From NCBI GenBank assembly GCA_947174505.1, contig CAMWJF010000002.1:118528-182527 (forward strand): a DNA stretch of 64,000 nt, in the 5' to 3' direction. The notes under the pieces are model-generated. The model did not search any database. It was not told where the DNA came from and worked only from the letters and a program-made list of their open reading frames with translations. This document shows positions 7,859 to 17,549 of this stretch, piece by piece. Each line of letters opens with the position of its first letter. Position 1 is the first letter of the stretch. The position numbers were made by a program, and so were the translations under genes. The stretch is from an uncultured Lachnospiraceae bacterium. Lineage in GTDB: Bacteria > Bacillota > Clostridia > Lachnospirales > Lachnospiraceae.

Positions 7859-8827
7859 TCAGTCTTCCTCCCTTATTCTATTTTTCATATAAGGAAAAAT
7901 ACTTAATTGTGTTTCCTTTAACGATACTGTCTTTCTTAGGCTAATCCTGTCCTCAGCTCCTACAAGACTGCACAGAAGCGGCAGGGCGGGATCATATTTT
8001 GACGCGTTTGATTCTACACTTTTCGCGCTATTATTTGCATAACAATACACACAGCCATTTTTGCATGTATCATATGCGCCGATCTCAATACTTTCCACAC
8101 ATCCGCATTCCAGACGCTGATTTTTATCTTTGCCTGCCTTCAGCCTGCACCCCGTAATTCTTTCAATTAATTCCTTATCAATGCAGCAGTTATGAACGAT
8201 TCCGCAGTCCTCTAAATCTATTTTTTCGGCGCAAGTGCCGATATCTACATGATTATCATTCGCTATCCCACTCAATTCTCTCGCAAATTCTCTCAGTTCA
8301 CTCTCCTGCAAATCATAAGCCGATAATTGTTCCATATTTTTTCTGATTTTAGAATAAATATCCAAAAAACTGATCACGCATTTTTCGGTATATCCCTTTA
8401 GTGCTTCCGCAATACTTCTAAATGCTTTTAGGTGGTACTGCACCGTATACTTATCTGAAAAGAAAATCGGATCATATCTCCAAATTACTTTTTCCCTGCC
8501 TATTCTGTCTGATAATTCCTGAAAAATTGGAATCATTGCTGTTTTTTTGTTGGGCAAATTTGCCTCAATATCATTTCCATAACCCGTAAGCGTAAACTGG
8601 AAATAATAGTGATACGCTTTTAGCTCATCCAGTCTCTCCATCATTGGCAGCGGGTTCTTTGTCCAAAACACGATACAATCCACCACATCCGGCGTTATTT
8701 TAATTTCACTTATTTGATGAAAATTCATCGGATTGCGGACATATAGGAATCCCTCTTTTATTCTGTTATAAAACCAATCCGAATAATAATTCGGAATATC
8801 GGTTCGTCTGCTTGCACTTAAAATCAT
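7859..8827 (-). CDS. DUF1848 family protein with C-terminal CxxxCxxC cluster
   Basis: A 322-aa cytosolic protein of the DUF1848 family. It begins MILSASRRTDIPNYYSDW, the diagnostic N-terminus. DVVDCIVFWTKNP follows, and a Cys cluster in TCKNGCVYCYAN lies near the C-terminus; its CxxxCxxC spacing is like that of radical SAM enzymes. Function is unknown, and an iron-sulfur enzyme is a fair guess. A longer frame from 8932 exists, but homologous sequence begins at the ATG at 8827, which is preceded by AAAGGA. It lies 29 bp after the small hypothetical gene upstream and is probably co-transcribed with it. Confidence 0.8.
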   Translation of the reverse strand: MILSASRRTDIPNYYSDWFYNRIKEGFLYVRNPMNFHQISEIKITPDVVDCIVFWTKNPLPMMERLDELKAYHYYFQFTLTGYGNDIEANLPNKKTAMIPIFQELSDRIGREKVIWRYDPIFFSDKYTVQYHLKAFRSIAEALKGYTEKCVISFLDIYSKIRKNMEQLSAYDLQESELREFARELSGIANDNHVDIGTCAEKIDLEDCGIVHNCCIDKELIERITGCRLKAGKDKNQRLECGCVESIEIGAYDTCKNGCVYCYANNSAKSVESNASKYDPALPLLCSLVGAEDRISLRKTVSLKETQLSIFPYMKNRIREED

Positions 8828-8856
8828 CTTATCCTTTCCCGTACCGTCAGTGCGCC

Positions 8857-9192
8857 TTAACAGGTCGCCAGCCGCATTGTTTCTATCATATGCTTTTCCT
8901 TTAAATATTCGACACAGCATGAATACCACCATTCCAACTGCTGTTCCGATTTATCTTCAAAATGACTTACCTTCATTTTTCCCTGCTTCACATATTCCAT
9001 GAATAGAGCATATGCATTTTCTACCCGAAAACACCCCGTTACTTCAACAGGTTCTGTCGCCAGCCTCGCACAGGGAATATTTTTGAATAGAATGACTTGC
9101 TTTTCTTCTGCAAGAACTTCGTAGATATATCCGCTGACACCTTCCGATACTCCTTTCAGTGGGTACACAATTACGAAAAGATCGCCCACCAC
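8857..9192 (-). CDS. Hypothetical protein, overlapping the esterase 3' end
   Basis: A protein of about 112 aa with no family I recognise. It contains GYIYEVLAEEKQVILFKN and a Cys-rich tail (WWYSCCVEYLKEKH). The start is uncertain: GTG codons at 9192 and 9189 follow an AAAGG and overlap the last codons of the esterase gene by about 20 bp, suggesting translational coupling. The composition looks coding, and the end is spaced 29 bp before the DUF1848 start. Confidence 0.5.
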   Translation of the reverse strand: MVGDLFVIVYPLKGVSEGVSGYIYEVLAEEKQVILFKNIPCARLATEPVEVTGCFRVENAYALFMEYVKQGKMKVSHFEDKSEQQLEWWYSCCVEYLKEKHMIETMRLATC

Positions 9193-9893
9193 ACAATGGC
9201 CTTTGCAAACCGTCCGGTCACGTCGTAAAAATGACCTCCCTCGTTCCACTCAAATCGCACACTTTCCAAATTTTCCAACTGCCCCGTCAGAATCTCCTTT
9301 ACCCGCTGTGTACACACTGCCACCCTTCCCATGCGCGGATTTTTGCTGCGGCTCTCCTTTTTCCCAAGGGAAAGATATACCCGCAAATCCGTCCGCAGGG
9401 GTTTCTCCTGCTCCATAAATTCACAGAACCCGTCGAACCAGAGCGACCCGGATAGACTGGCAATCACGCCAAATACATCCGTCTTATAGATGGCATAAAC
9501 CGCCGTAAGCCCGCCCAGAGAATAGCCAAACAGAGCCGTATGTCCGGGTTCCGGCTTCGTCCGATAATGCATGTCTATATATGGTTTTATTTTTTCTGTC
9601 AGGCATGTTAAATAGGCGTCCGCCCTGCCCTGCGGCGCTTCTTCCCCCGCCCGGAACGCTGGCGCTGTCCAAGGGGTAAAGTCGTCATTCCAGTTTTGTG
9701 GCTGAATGGAAAGAAGAAGAAAATCTGTCTGCGCGCCTATGTTGACCAATTCAGTCATCACATCTGCAACCGGGATATCACCATTGACATAAATCACAGG
9801 GTAATATGCCCCTTCCTCCTCATATCCGGGTGGCAGATACAGGCGGCAGTTCATACCTGCAATCCGCAGTTCCTGTACACGACTATCCATCAT
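9171..9893 (-). CDS. Putative esterase, alpha/beta-hydrolase fold (Fes/YbbA-like)
   Basis: A 240-aa esterase of the putative-esterase family (siderophore esterase and esterase D relatives). It has the nucleophile elbow GYSLGG near residue 125 and a likely catalytic histidine in NEGGHFYD near residue 225. An oxyanion-type PVIYVNGD strand is near the N-terminus. There is no signal peptide, so it is cytosolic. The ATG at 9893 is chosen because GGGGG lies eight bases upstream; a GTG at 9899 is too close to it. The substrate is not known. It is followed by an overlapping hypothetical gene. Confidence 0.8.
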   Translation of the reverse strand: MMDSRVQELRIAGMNCRLYLPPGYEEEGAYYPVIYVNGDIPVADVMTELVNIGAQTDFLLLSIQPQNWNDDFTPWTAPAFRAGEEAPQGRADAYLTCLTEKIKPYIDMHYRTKPEPGHTALFGYSLGGLTAVYAIYKTDVFGVIASLSGSLWFDGFCEFMEQEKPLRTDLRVYLSLGKKESRSKNPRMGRVAVCTQRVKEILTGQLENLESVRFEWNEGGHFYDVTGRFAKAIVWWAIFS

Positions 9894-10002
9894 TCCCACT
9901 TACCCCCATGCCAGAACCCTTTTCTTTAGCAAAAACGCAGTTTGAACGCCATCTTTCATCGTCTTTTCCGCCTTTCAAGCCTACAGTGTCGACCCTATAA
10001 AA

Positions 10003-10872
10003 TCACACTTCCAACAGCATCGCGATCTCTTCCTTGTACGGCGGAATCGTTTTCTCCTTACTGCCCTCTTCGCAAATCCAAGGTGTTTCCAAAATTTTGG
10101 GGATTTCCGCAAATCTCCCGTCATGGACAATTTTCTTTAAAATATCTGTCCCGATATACCCCTCGCCTATATTGGCATGGCGGTCTTTATGCGCCCCGCA
10201 GGGATTCATGCTGTCATTGATATGTATCACCGCAATCTGCGAAAGCCCGATCACCTCGTCAAACTGCTGTAACACCCCTTCGTAATCCTCGACCAGAGGA
10301 TAGCCTGCGTCATTCACATGACAGGTGTCGAAACAGACGCGCAGCCTGTCCTTTTTATGCACGCCGTCATAAATCCTTTTCAATTCTTCAAAAGTTGCGC
10401 CCAGCTCGCTACCCTTTCCTGCCATTGTTTCCAGCGCGATAAAAACATCATCCTCATTCTTATCCAGCACAAGGTTGAGACCCTTTATAATCTGCGCGAT
10501 TCCGGCCTCCTCCCCAGCCCCCACATGGGCGCCCGGATGCAGCACCAAAATCCTGCTGCGCATGGCCGCCGTTCTTTTTATCTCCTTTTCGAGAAAGGTC
10601 ACTCCCAGCTCAAAGGTTTCCAGCTTCACGGTATTTCCCAGATTGATAATATACGGCGCGTGAACCACGATTTCTTCAATCCCCGCCTTTTTTGCATACT
10701 CCCATCCCGCCTCTATGTTTAACGCCCCAATCTCTTTTCTTACCGTATTCTGCGGCGCTCCCGTGTAAAGCATCAGGACGTTTGCCCTGTAAGACTCGGC
10801 CTCCTTTACCGATCCCAGAAACATTTCCTTTCCGGCCATTTTTACATGAGAACCTAATTTAATCTTTTGCAT
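10003..10872 (-). CDS. nfo: Deoxyribonuclease IV (AP endonuclease)
   Basis: Endonuclease IV cleaves DNA at abasic sites in base-excision repair using a trinuclear zinc centre. The protein is 289 aa, a usual length. Zinc-ligand motifs appear in order: [63 protein letters not shown] and a terminal ILETPW. The ATG at 10872 follows GGGGGAG; an upstream frame to 10896 is ignored. It lies about 110 bp upstream of the esterase on the same strand. Confidence 0.95.
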   Translation of the reverse strand: MQKIKLGSHVKMAGKEMFLGSVKEAESYRANVLMLYTGAPQNTVRKEIGALNIEAGWEYAKKAGIEEIVVHAPYIINLGNTVKLETFELGVTFLEKEIKRTAAMRSRILVLHPGAHVGAGEEAGIAQIIKGLNLVLDKNEDDVFIALETMAGKGSELGATFEELKRIYDGVHKKDRLRVCFDTCHVNDAGYPLVEDYEGVLQQFDEVIGLSQIAVIHINDSMNPCGAHKDRHANIGEGYIGTDILKKIVHDGRFAEIPKILETPWICEEGSKEKTIPPYKEEIAMLLEV

Positions 10873-11054
10873 TTTTCTCTCCCCCTGTCTGTACAAAATA
10901 TTTTATCGGCATTTCTACTTCCACGCATCCCTCCATTTTCAGTCAGAGTAACCGTTGTCGGCAACACTGAAATTATAACACCATCGAGCCAAAAGGCAAA
11001 CATGGCAGACAAGTTTCAGATCGAAACAAAACAACAGGCTTTAGGTAAAAAGAT

Positions 11055-11083
11055 AGCGGTAAATCTGTGACAGGTTTACCGCT
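11055..11083 (-). terminator. Terminator of the nucleotidyltransferase gene
   Basis: Stem AGCGGTAAA/TTTACCGCT with an 11-nt loop. On the minus strand it is followed by ATCTTTTTACC. It lies 50 bp past the end of the nucleotidyltransferase gene. The rest of the 10873-11132 gap shows no gene. Confidence 0.6.
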
Positions 11084-11132
11084 GTTTGGTCCACAACAAT
11101 TATTTATTTCGAAATATATAACCAGTATTTTG

Positions 11133-11522
11133 TTAAAGTGATAAATTTTCAAAATAATCTTTTTTATCAATAACGATTTTATAACCATCACTTAAAACCC
11201 TATTCGTCCCGGTATCTAACGGTATTGCTATCCATGAAGGCTCTACAATCCCAAACTCGACCTCCTGCCCATTCTTGTACCACACACGAATAGACGTACA
11301 TGCACCATAATATTCTGTTTGTTTTTTTAAAACTTCCCCAAAGTTTTGAACGAAATCCTGATTCCTAACCATTTCCGACTTGTTTGGTGTAATAATAACA
11401 ATATCCAAATCAGAACTTTCTTTATTCGTTCCCCTTGCATAAGAGCCTACAATAATAACGCTCTCAATATATGAAGTGTTTGCTGAAAAATCTTTAAGAG
11501 CATTAATAAAATTCTCAATCAT
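11133..11522 (-). CDS. Nucleotidyltransferase-domain protein (MNT-like)
   Basis: A 129-aa protein with the minimal polymerase-beta nucleotidyltransferase motif: VGSYARGTNKESSDLDIVII at residues 26-45, the GS...DxD active site. It is a single-domain protein without an adjacent HEPN gene, so it is not an obvious MNT/HEPN toxin-antitoxin pair. The family includes aminoglycoside nucleotidyltransferases and AMPylating antitoxins; the activity here is unknown. AGGAG lies upstream of the ATG at 11522. The sequence is more AT-rich than its neighbours, suggesting it was acquired. Confidence 0.8.
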   Translation of the reverse strand: MIENFINALKDFSANTSYIESVIIVGSYARGTNKESSDLDIVIITPNKSEMVRNQDFVQNFGEVLKKQTEYYGACTSIRVWYKNGQEVEFGIVEPSWIAIPLDTGTNRVLSDGYKIVIDKKDYFENLSL

Positions 11523-11771
11523 AATGGTTCACTCCTGCCACTAAACTCTGGTTTGTCGAATTGTTTAACGTTATTATTTTACCACAACCACGCTCACAGT
11601 TCCAGTATATTTTTCTTAAGATTGAATTGTCGGTTTACCTTACCTCTACTTCACACTGGCTTCTCTGTTCCAACTGGCTTTTTAAAGATTGAGGAAGTCC
11701 CTTTCTGTATGATTTATGATATACTGAATACAGACTCAGCAATTTACAGCAAAAGAAAGGACCCTTGGCAT

Positions 11772-11930
11772 ATGGGAACGGCAATCGTATTATTGCTTGT
11801 GGCAGGCGCGGCTGCGCTTGCCATCCGGAAGATCATTAAGGATAAAAGGGCCGGAAAATCCATTGCCTGCGGCGGCGACTGCAGCCGTTGCGGGGGATGC
11901 CGGCCAAATCGGAAAACTGATGACAGATGA
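11772..11930 (+). CDS. FeoB-associated Cys-rich membrane protein
   Basis: A 52-aa peptide with one N-terminal membrane helix (GTAIVLLLVAGAAALAIRKI) followed by a Lys/Arg stretch and a cysteine cluster, ACGGDCSRCGGC. This matches the small FeoB-associated Cys-rich family, usually encoded next to ferrous-iron transporters. No feoB is visible in this window, so it is an orphan copy. The ATG at 11772 is preceded by AAAGGA ten bases upstream. The S66 peptidase gene follows 35 bp downstream and may share the transcript. Confidence 0.75.
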   Translation: MGTAIVLLLVAGAAALAIRKIIKDKRAGKSIACGGDCSRCGGCRPNRKTDDR

Positions 11931-11965
11931 CACATTAAAGTAATTATTCTGAAAGGGAGGTTCTT

Positions 11966-12832
11966 ATGGGAATTGTGATGAAACCCGGTGATAAAATAGG
12001 AATTGTATGCTGCTCTAACGGTTGGGACAGGGAGAGAGAAGCGAAGCTCAGATATCTTGAGGAAATTCTTCTCGGCATAAACCTTATCCCGGTATTTTCC
12101 CCTTATATTTTTGAGCGGGGAAGTGTGGAAAGCGGCAGCGCCATGGAGCGTGCGCAAGCGTTGATGGACTTTTACCGCGACGACGCCGTGAAGGGTATTT
12201 TTGATATTTCCGGCGGGGATATTGCCAACGGAGTTCTGCCTTATCTGGATTATGAAACGATTGCAGAAAGCAATAAAAAGTTTTGGGGCTACAGCGATCT
12301 GACAACGATAATAAATGCAATTTACGCAAAGACAGAAAAGGCCTCCGCGCTGTATCAGATCTGTAATCTGATGTACGAGCATGCCGAAGAACAGCAGGAA
12401 AATTTCAGAAATGCCGTTTTCGGGAATAGCGAGGAACTGTTTCAGTTTCCCTTTGAATTTGTACAGGGAAACGCCATGGAAGGGATTGTTGTTGGCGGAA
12501 ATATCCGCTGCTTTTTAAAACTGGCAGGCACCGAATATTTCCCAAAGCTGGCAGACCAGATTCTGCTTCTGGAATCTCTTGGAGGCACGGCGCCCCAGAT
12601 GCTCACCTATTTCAGCCAGCTGCAACAGCTCGGGGCATTTGAACAGGTGCGCGGGATTCTGCTCGGCACCTTTAGCCAGATGGAGCGGGAAAAATGTAGG
12701 CCGGACGTATGGACCATGCTTCAGGGCTTTGTCAGACCGGAGCTGCCTGTGGCTCGGACAGCGTTTGTCGGACATGGTACGGATTCCCGGGCGGTATTGG
12801 TGGGGGAATACGGAGAGTTTAGCAGAAAATAG
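11966..12832 (+). CDS. S66 family peptidase (LD-carboxypeptidase/MccF-like)
   Basis: A 288-aa serine peptidase of family S66, which includes murein tetrapeptide LD-carboxypeptidase and the microcin C immunity protein MccF. It has the nucleophile in FWGYSDLTTI (Ser near residue 109), the N-terminal IGIVCCSNGW strand, a glutamate in LLLESLGG and a histidine in FVGHGTDSRA, forming the Ser-Glu-His triad. No signal peptide is seen, so it is cytosolic and could act in wall-peptide recycling or self-immunity. The start ATG has AGGGAGG at ideal spacing. Confidence 0.85.
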   Translation: MGIVMKPGDKIGIVCCSNGWDREREAKLRYLEEILLGINLIPVFSPYIFERGSVESGSAMERAQALMDFYRDDAVKGIFDISGGDIANGVLPYLDYETIAESNKKFWGYSDLTTIINAIYAKTEKASALYQICNLMYEHAEEQQENFRNAVFGNSEELFQFPFEFVQGNAMEGIVVGGNIRCFLKLAGTEYFPKLADQILLLESLGGTAPQMLTYFSQLQQLGAFEQVRGILLGTFSQMEREKCRPDVWTMLQGFVRPELPVARTAFVGHGTDSRAVLVGEYGEFSRK

Positions 12833-12849
12833 CCTCCTGCAACTGACAG

Positions 12850-12878
12850 TTGACAAATTTCCAAGCAGCCTGTATAGC
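12850..12878 (+). promoter_or_regulatory. Promoter upstream of the XRE/xxxxG gene
   Basis: TTGACA (12850-12855), a 17-bp spacer ending TG, and TATAGC (12873-12878). The gene starts at 12998, giving a leader of about 110 nt. The 165-bp gap shows nothing else. Confidence 0.5.
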
Positions 12879-12997
12879 CTTTTTTTATAGCAATTTTATA
12901 ATTAAAAAGGCCAGAGAGGTACATAGTTATAAAAACTTATATAAGATTATACAACCCCGGCCGACAATATGCAGAAAGTGATTAGGAGGAGAGAAAC

Positions 12998-13798
12998 ATG
13001 ACGCTTGGAGAAAAAATATACAGATTAAGAGCAGAGCAGGGACTTTCACAGGAAGCCTTCGGGGAAAAGCTTGGTGTATCGAGACAGTCCGTGTCAAAAT
13101 GGGAGACGGACCAGTCGGTGCCGGAACTGGATAAGATCGTAGCAATCAGCGAAATGTTCGGCGTCAGCACGGACTATCTTCTGAAAGAAACGGAAGAAAT
13201 GCAGGCGACAGAGGAAGAGGTGCATCCCCGGGCAGGAGAGCTGGTGCGGGAAATATACCGCAGGGACAGAAGAACTCATTATGAATATAAGAGCACAAAA
13301 ATGATCGGGAATCTGCCCCTTGTGCATATCAATCTGGGCGTTGGCGTTCACCGGGCGAAAGGCGTTATCGCCATCGGCACGGTGGCACAGGGCTGGCTGG
13401 CTATTGGTTTCGCATCGATGGGCGGCTTCTCCGTCGGCATCGTTTCTCTTGGACTGCTGACCCTTGCCAACTTTGCTTTTGGGCTGATCGCATTTGGCAC
13501 TCTCGCCGTGGGTGTGATCAGCATGGGCGCCTTTTCGTTCGGAATTTTTTCTCTGGGGGCTGTGGTCTTCGGCCAGTTTGCCTTTGGCGCATCGGCCCAC
13601 GGCGCGCAGGTGGCAATAGGCGATGTGGCAATAGGCAAGATCGCGCTGGGGTATTCCCGGGCTACCGGCACTTATACGCAGATCAGCAACAGGCAGCCAT
13701 TTGATGTGGAAAGCGCCTGCCGCATGATTGACGAACAGGTGTCGTCAAACTGGCTCTTTTTCAAGACATGGGCGAAGGGGATGGTGAAGTGGTTTTAG
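12998..13798 (+). CDS. XRE-family regulator with C-terminal xxxxG pentad repeats
   Basis: A 266-aa protein. Residues 1-65 are a standard XRE helix-turn-helix (LSQEAFGEKLGVSRQSVSKW, then VPELDKIVAISEMFGVSTDYLL). Residues about 112-218 consist of roughly twenty tandem pentapeptides of the form xxxxG, such as WLAIG-FASMG-GFSVG-IVSLG and AFSFG-IFSLG-AVVFG. These would give either closely packed glycine-zipper membrane helices or a beta-solenoid. A short tail (SACRMIDEQVSSNWLFFKTW) follows. GGAGG precedes the ATG. The gene is convergent with the duplicated ABC exporter operon, which it may or may not regulate. The repeat region's function is unknown to me. Confidence 0.8.
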   Translation: MTLGEKIYRLRAEQGLSQEAFGEKLGVSRQSVSKWETDQSVPELDKIVAISEMFGVSTDYLLKETEEMQATEEEVHPRAGELVREIYRRDRRTHYEYKSTKMIGNLPLVHINLGVGVHRAKGVIAIGTVAQGWLAIGFASMGGFSVGIVSLGLLTLANFAFGLIAFGTLAVGVISMGAFSFGIFSLGAVVFGQFAFGASAHGAQVAIGDVAIGKIALGYSRATGTYTQISNRQPFDVESACRMIDEQVSSNWLFFKTWAKGMVKWF

Positions 13799-13844
13799 CA
13801 AATCCTCCTGCACAGAACGTAAAAACCCACGCTATTTCATATCC

Positions 13845-15665
13845 TCAGGCATACTGAAATACATCCGCATACAGCCCCGCCTGCAGTTTCCACATGGCCG
13901 CATACTTGCTTTCCGTTGCAAGCAGCTGCTCATGGGTTCCCGACTCCACAATCCTTCCATTCTCCATCATATAGATGCAGTCCGCGTCACGCACTGTGGA
14001 CAGCCTGTGGGAGATAAAAATTACCGTCTTATCCCTTGCGATCTCGTTTAATTCCTGATTCAGTCGGTATTCCGCCAACGGATCAAGGGCGCTGCTGGGT
14101 TCATCCATGATGATCAGATTTTGTTTTCGGTAGAGTGTGCGGGCAATGGCCACCTTCTGCGCCTCCCCGCCCGACAGGTTCACTCCGTTCTTCTCAAACT
14201 CTGTCGTGAGGGGCGTCTCGATCTGATAGCATAAGCGATTATCCCCCAACATAAAATGCGCGTCGTACAACGCCTGCTCCACCCGGTAGTTTTCCTCCCG
14301 GCTTCCGTCCTCCACATCCATCAACACATTTTCCTTAAGGGTTGCCGCGTAGATTTTAAAATCCTGAAACACGGAGCCAATGCTTCGCCGGTATGCCATG
14401 ATCTGATAATCCCGAATGTCCTTTCCATGATAACATATTTTTCCTCCGTCCGGGTCATAAAGCCGCAGCAACAATTTCACCAGCGTGGTTTTGCCGGAAC
14501 CGTTATAACCCACCAGCGCAATTTTCTGCCCCGGCTCAACGGTAAGCGACACATCCTTCAACACCTGCTGCCCCGAAAGATAGCCAAAATCCACATGCTC
14601 CACCGAAAGGCGGCCGCTGCCCTCCGGCACAGGCTTCTCTTCCCTTGAAACAATCGTAGGCTCCATCTGCAAAAATTCCCTGATCCGATTAACGTAAGCC
14701 GCATTTTCCGCCGCCGTTCTACAGCCGTTAATGATATTGTTCATACTGTTGGATATCCGAAAAATGCAGGAACGGCTTGTGACAAGCTGGGCTCCCGATA
14801 ATACCCGCAGAACAAGCATCTGGTAGAGAAGAATGAACCAAACCGCCCCCTCCTTCACAACACTGGACAGGAGAACCCTGTGAATCAGACCATATACAAA
14901 TAGCTTTCTTCCAAACTTCCGATTAACGGAACGTATGCTGTAATTCGACTCTTCGTAATCCGTCCGGCATTTGCCTTTCATCTGCTGATATAAACGCAGC
15001 TCTCCGGCATAGTCGGACAGATAGAATACCCGGTTTCCATATTCCCGTTTCTGCTCATGGGACACCCGCTCCATCCGCGCCTCCACCGTCTTTTTATTTT
15101 CCTGTGTCACACAAATTAATTCTAACGGCAGCAAAACCGCAACAACAACTAATGCGATTGGATTGATATAGATACAGTAAAATACCGAACATAATACGCT
15201 GATTATTTGCCCTGCCAAAGTATAGCTGCAGCTCAAATACCTGTCTATACAGCGGTCTGTCTCTTCCGTTGCAAGAATAAACGTCTCATAAAAATCCTTG
15301 TCGTCATAACAGGATAAATCTATCTCTTTTGCCTTTTCATAAATCTCCATGCGAAATGCCTGATACAATACCTGCTTTTTTCTCGGGAACGCATAGTGAT
15401 GATAAAGACCATAAGGTATCGTAAAAAATCCAAAAAACACGATCAGGATTCCCATACAAGTCAGAATTTTACCAAAATCCTCGCCCTGTTCCACCGCCGT
15501 CAAAACATAGTTGACCATCCATGTAAATTCTATAAAGATAGATATCTGTATCTCAATGCTTTCAAACAGATGAAACACCATAAATCCCGGTGATTTCCTA
15601 AAGCAAAACTTTGTCAGATACCACTGCTGCGCAATGACCTGCCGCCATGTTAAGGTTTCCTTCAT
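13845..15665 (-). CDS. ABC half-exporter B2 (permease-ATPase fusion)
   Basis: A 606-aa protein with six N-terminal membrane helices and a C-terminal ATPase. ATPase motifs: Walker A GYNGSGKTT, Q-loop SVFQDF, signature LSGGEAQK, Walker B LIIMDEPSSALD and H-loop FISHRLST. It closely resembles B1 (17550-19382), including near-identical ATPase halves, while the membrane halves differ more. It is last in the four-gene order A1-B1-A2-B2 and presumably forms a heterodimer with A2. The ATG at 15665 follows GGGAAAGGA; an upstream in-frame ATG (15692) lacks a binding site. Substrate is unknown. Confidence 0.85.
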   Translation of the reverse strand: MKETLTWRQVIAQQWYLTKFCFRKSPGFMVFHLFESIEIQISIFIEFTWMVNYVLTAVEQGEDFGKILTCMGILIVFFGFFTIPYGLYHHYAFPRKKQVLYQAFRMEIYEKAKEIDLSCYDDKDFYETFILATEETDRCIDRYLSCSYTLAGQIISVLCSVFYCIYINPIALVVVAVLLPLELICVTQENKKTVEARMERVSHEQKREYGNRVFYLSDYAGELRLYQQMKGKCRTDYEESNYSIRSVNRKFGRKLFVYGLIHRVLLSSVVKEGAVWFILLYQMLVLRVLSGAQLVTSRSCIFRISNSMNNIINGCRTAAENAAYVNRIREFLQMEPTIVSREEKPVPEGSGRLSVEHVDFGYLSGQQVLKDVSLTVEPGQKIALVGYNGSGKTTLVKLLLRLYDPDGGKICYHGKDIRDYQIMAYRRSIGSVFQDFKIYAATLKENVLMDVEDGSREENYRVEQALYDAHFMLGDNRLCYQIETPLTTEFEKNGVNLSGGEAQKVAIARTLYRKQNLIIMDEPSSALDPLAEYRLNQELNEIARDKTVIFISHRLSTVRDADCIYMMENGRIVESGTHEQLLATESKYAAMWKLQAGLYADVFQYA

Positions 15666-15722
15666 ACGTTGTAGTTCCTTTCCCTTCATCAAGTCTCAAA
15701 TCAAAACTTACTTCTCGCACGG

Positions 15723-17522
15723 CTAACCCTGATAGTTTTCCGCCTGCAGCCGATACAGCGATGCGTACTCTCCGTTACGGTTCATCAGCTCGCGATGCGA
15801 TCCTCTCTCTAAGATCCTGCCGTTTTTCATGTAAAAAACGATATCCGCATCACGCACGGATGACAGTCTGTGGGAAATAAAAAACAGGAACCTTTCTTTC
15901 CCATACTCTTTAATATTTGCAAATAAATGGTACTCCGCAATCGGATCAAGGGCGCTGCTGGGTTCATCGAACACCGCAATCGGGCTGTCTTTCGCAAATG
16001 CTCTGGCCGCCAATATTTTCTGATTCTGCCCGCCGGAAAATACCGTGCCCTCTTTGGAAAACTCCCGGGTTAGAATGGTTTTTTCCCGTAGCGGCTGTTT
16101 TTCAATCTCCTCATCCATGTCCGCAAGTTTAAGCGCCTGCCATACCCTTTGCCTGTCTTTTTCATCCGTGGTGCGCCGTCCCATCAGCACATTCTCCTCT
16201 ACGGTGTCCGCAAAAATCCTGCCGTTCTGGAAAGCCGTTGCAAACAGATCCCGGTAAGCCTTCACCTGATATTCCCGAATATCAATTCCGTTCACCAGAA
16301 TCCGCCCCTCGTCCGGATCATAAAGCCGCATCAGCAATTTCATCAACGTGCTTTTCCCTGCGCCGTTATATCCCGCTAACGCCACACTCTGGCTGCCCTC
16401 TATCTTAAAATGTATGTCCTTAAGCACATAGCCGTCTTCTTTGTACCCAAAAGACACATGCTCGAACTCCACCGTGCGGATCGGAAGCTTTGGCATAAGC
16501 CCCTCCTGATCCTCCGGGATGGCAGGCTCATATTCCAGAAAATGTCTTGTCTGCTCCATATACAAACCATTTTTCACCACAATCATCACCGCTTCCACAA
16601 ATTCATTCAGAATCCATGTATTGTTGTTCATGGTTGTCAGGATCACCGCCATTTCCGCAAAAACCATTGTCCCGCTGACCGATACGCGATACCCGGAATA
16701 GACTACCGCTCCTTCCTGCGGCAGTAAAAAAATAAAATACTGGAACATACAGAAAAGAATGATATTTCCCAGAGAGTACCGGGCGATTACTTTGTGAATG
16801 GAAACAACCACATTGTCATACTGCTTTTTCAACAGACGAAACACATTTGTCATTCGTATTTCTTTCGCATACTCACCCAGATGAAGCGTCCGATTTACAT
16901 AGTCCGCCATTCTCTGAAATGCCATATTCTCTTTTTCCATACGAAAAATTCTGCCGTTTAAAACACCGTAAAAAACAAAATTACCCAAAATCGGAAATAC
17001 GGCAAAAAGAATCGCTAAATGATCTATCTGATAGATAATGACTGCCGCCGCGATCATGGCGGCAAATCTTGCCGCAATCTGACAGATGCCCTGCAGCATA
17101 TCCGACAGTTTCTCATGTGCCTGACTGACCGCCATCATATATTCATTGTAAAAATCGCTGTCCTCAAAGCATCGCAGGTCTACCTGACACGCCTTGTCAT
17201 ACAACATTTTATTGACGCCGTCATATAACTCTACATCTGTAATTGGTTTGACATACACTTCAAAAAACAGGTTAAATATTTCAAGCAGGGCTTCCAACGC
17301 CACAACACTCCCGACATACACCATCATTTTCTCAAAAGATGTCCGTTTCATCGCCAGATCGAGAATAAAGCGGATCAGGACACAGGAAACCAGCAGCCAG
17401 TCCACATACACGAAAATCCAATACAGAAATTCCAGGATAATTCGCTTTTTACTGATTTTCCATCCAGTTTTCAATGCAAATCTACAGGATGAAACTGTTC
17501 TGTACAGAAAATTTTCTTTCAC
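15723..17522 (-). CDS. ABC half-exporter A2 (permease-ATPase fusion)
   Basis: A 599-aa half-transporter with six membrane helices. ATPase motifs: Walker A GYNGAGKST, Q-loop TAFQNG, an unusual signature FSGGQNQK, Walker B IAVFDEPSSALD and H-loop FISHRLSS. It is the paralogue of A1 (19491-21290). The start is GTG at 17522 after GGAGGG. The GTG at 17537 lies inside that ribosome binding site, and the paralogue begins at the same aligned residue (MKE-FLYRT). It lies 57 bp upstream of B2 and 27 bp downstream of B1. It probably pairs with B2. Confidence 0.85.
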   Translation of the reverse strand: MKENFLYRTVSSCRFALKTGWKISKKRIILEFLYWIFVYVDWLLVSCVLIRFILDLAMKRTSFEKMMVYVGSVVALEALLEIFNLFFEVYVKPITDVELYDGVNKMLYDKACQVDLRCFEDSDFYNEYMMAVSQAHEKLSDMLQGICQIAARFAAMIAAAVIIYQIDHLAILFAVFPILGNFVFYGVLNGRIFRMEKENMAFQRMADYVNRTLHLGEYAKEIRMTNVFRLLKKQYDNVVVSIHKVIARYSLGNIILFCMFQYFIFLLPQEGAVVYSGYRVSVSGTMVFAEMAVILTTMNNNTWILNEFVEAVMIVVKNGLYMEQTRHFLEYEPAIPEDQEGLMPKLPIRTVEFEHVSFGYKEDGYVLKDIHFKIEGSQSVALAGYNGAGKSTLMKLLMRLYDPDEGRILVNGIDIREYQVKAYRDLFATAFQNGRIFADTVEENVLMGRRTTDEKDRQRVWQALKLADMDEEIEKQPLREKTILTREFSKEGTVFSGGQNQKILAARAFAKDSPIAVFDEPSSALDPIAEYHLFANIKEYGKERFLFFISHRLSSVRDADIVFYMKNGRILERGSHRELMNRNGEYASLYRLQAENYQG

Positions 17523-17549
17523 AATGTATCCCTCCACTGTTCATTCCCA

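Noticed and set aside
7445..7944. Plus-strand frames of 73 and 135 codons in the 7.4-7.9 kb gap
   Set aside because: No ribosome binding site, no recognisable domain, and the second overlaps the end of the DUF1848 gene.
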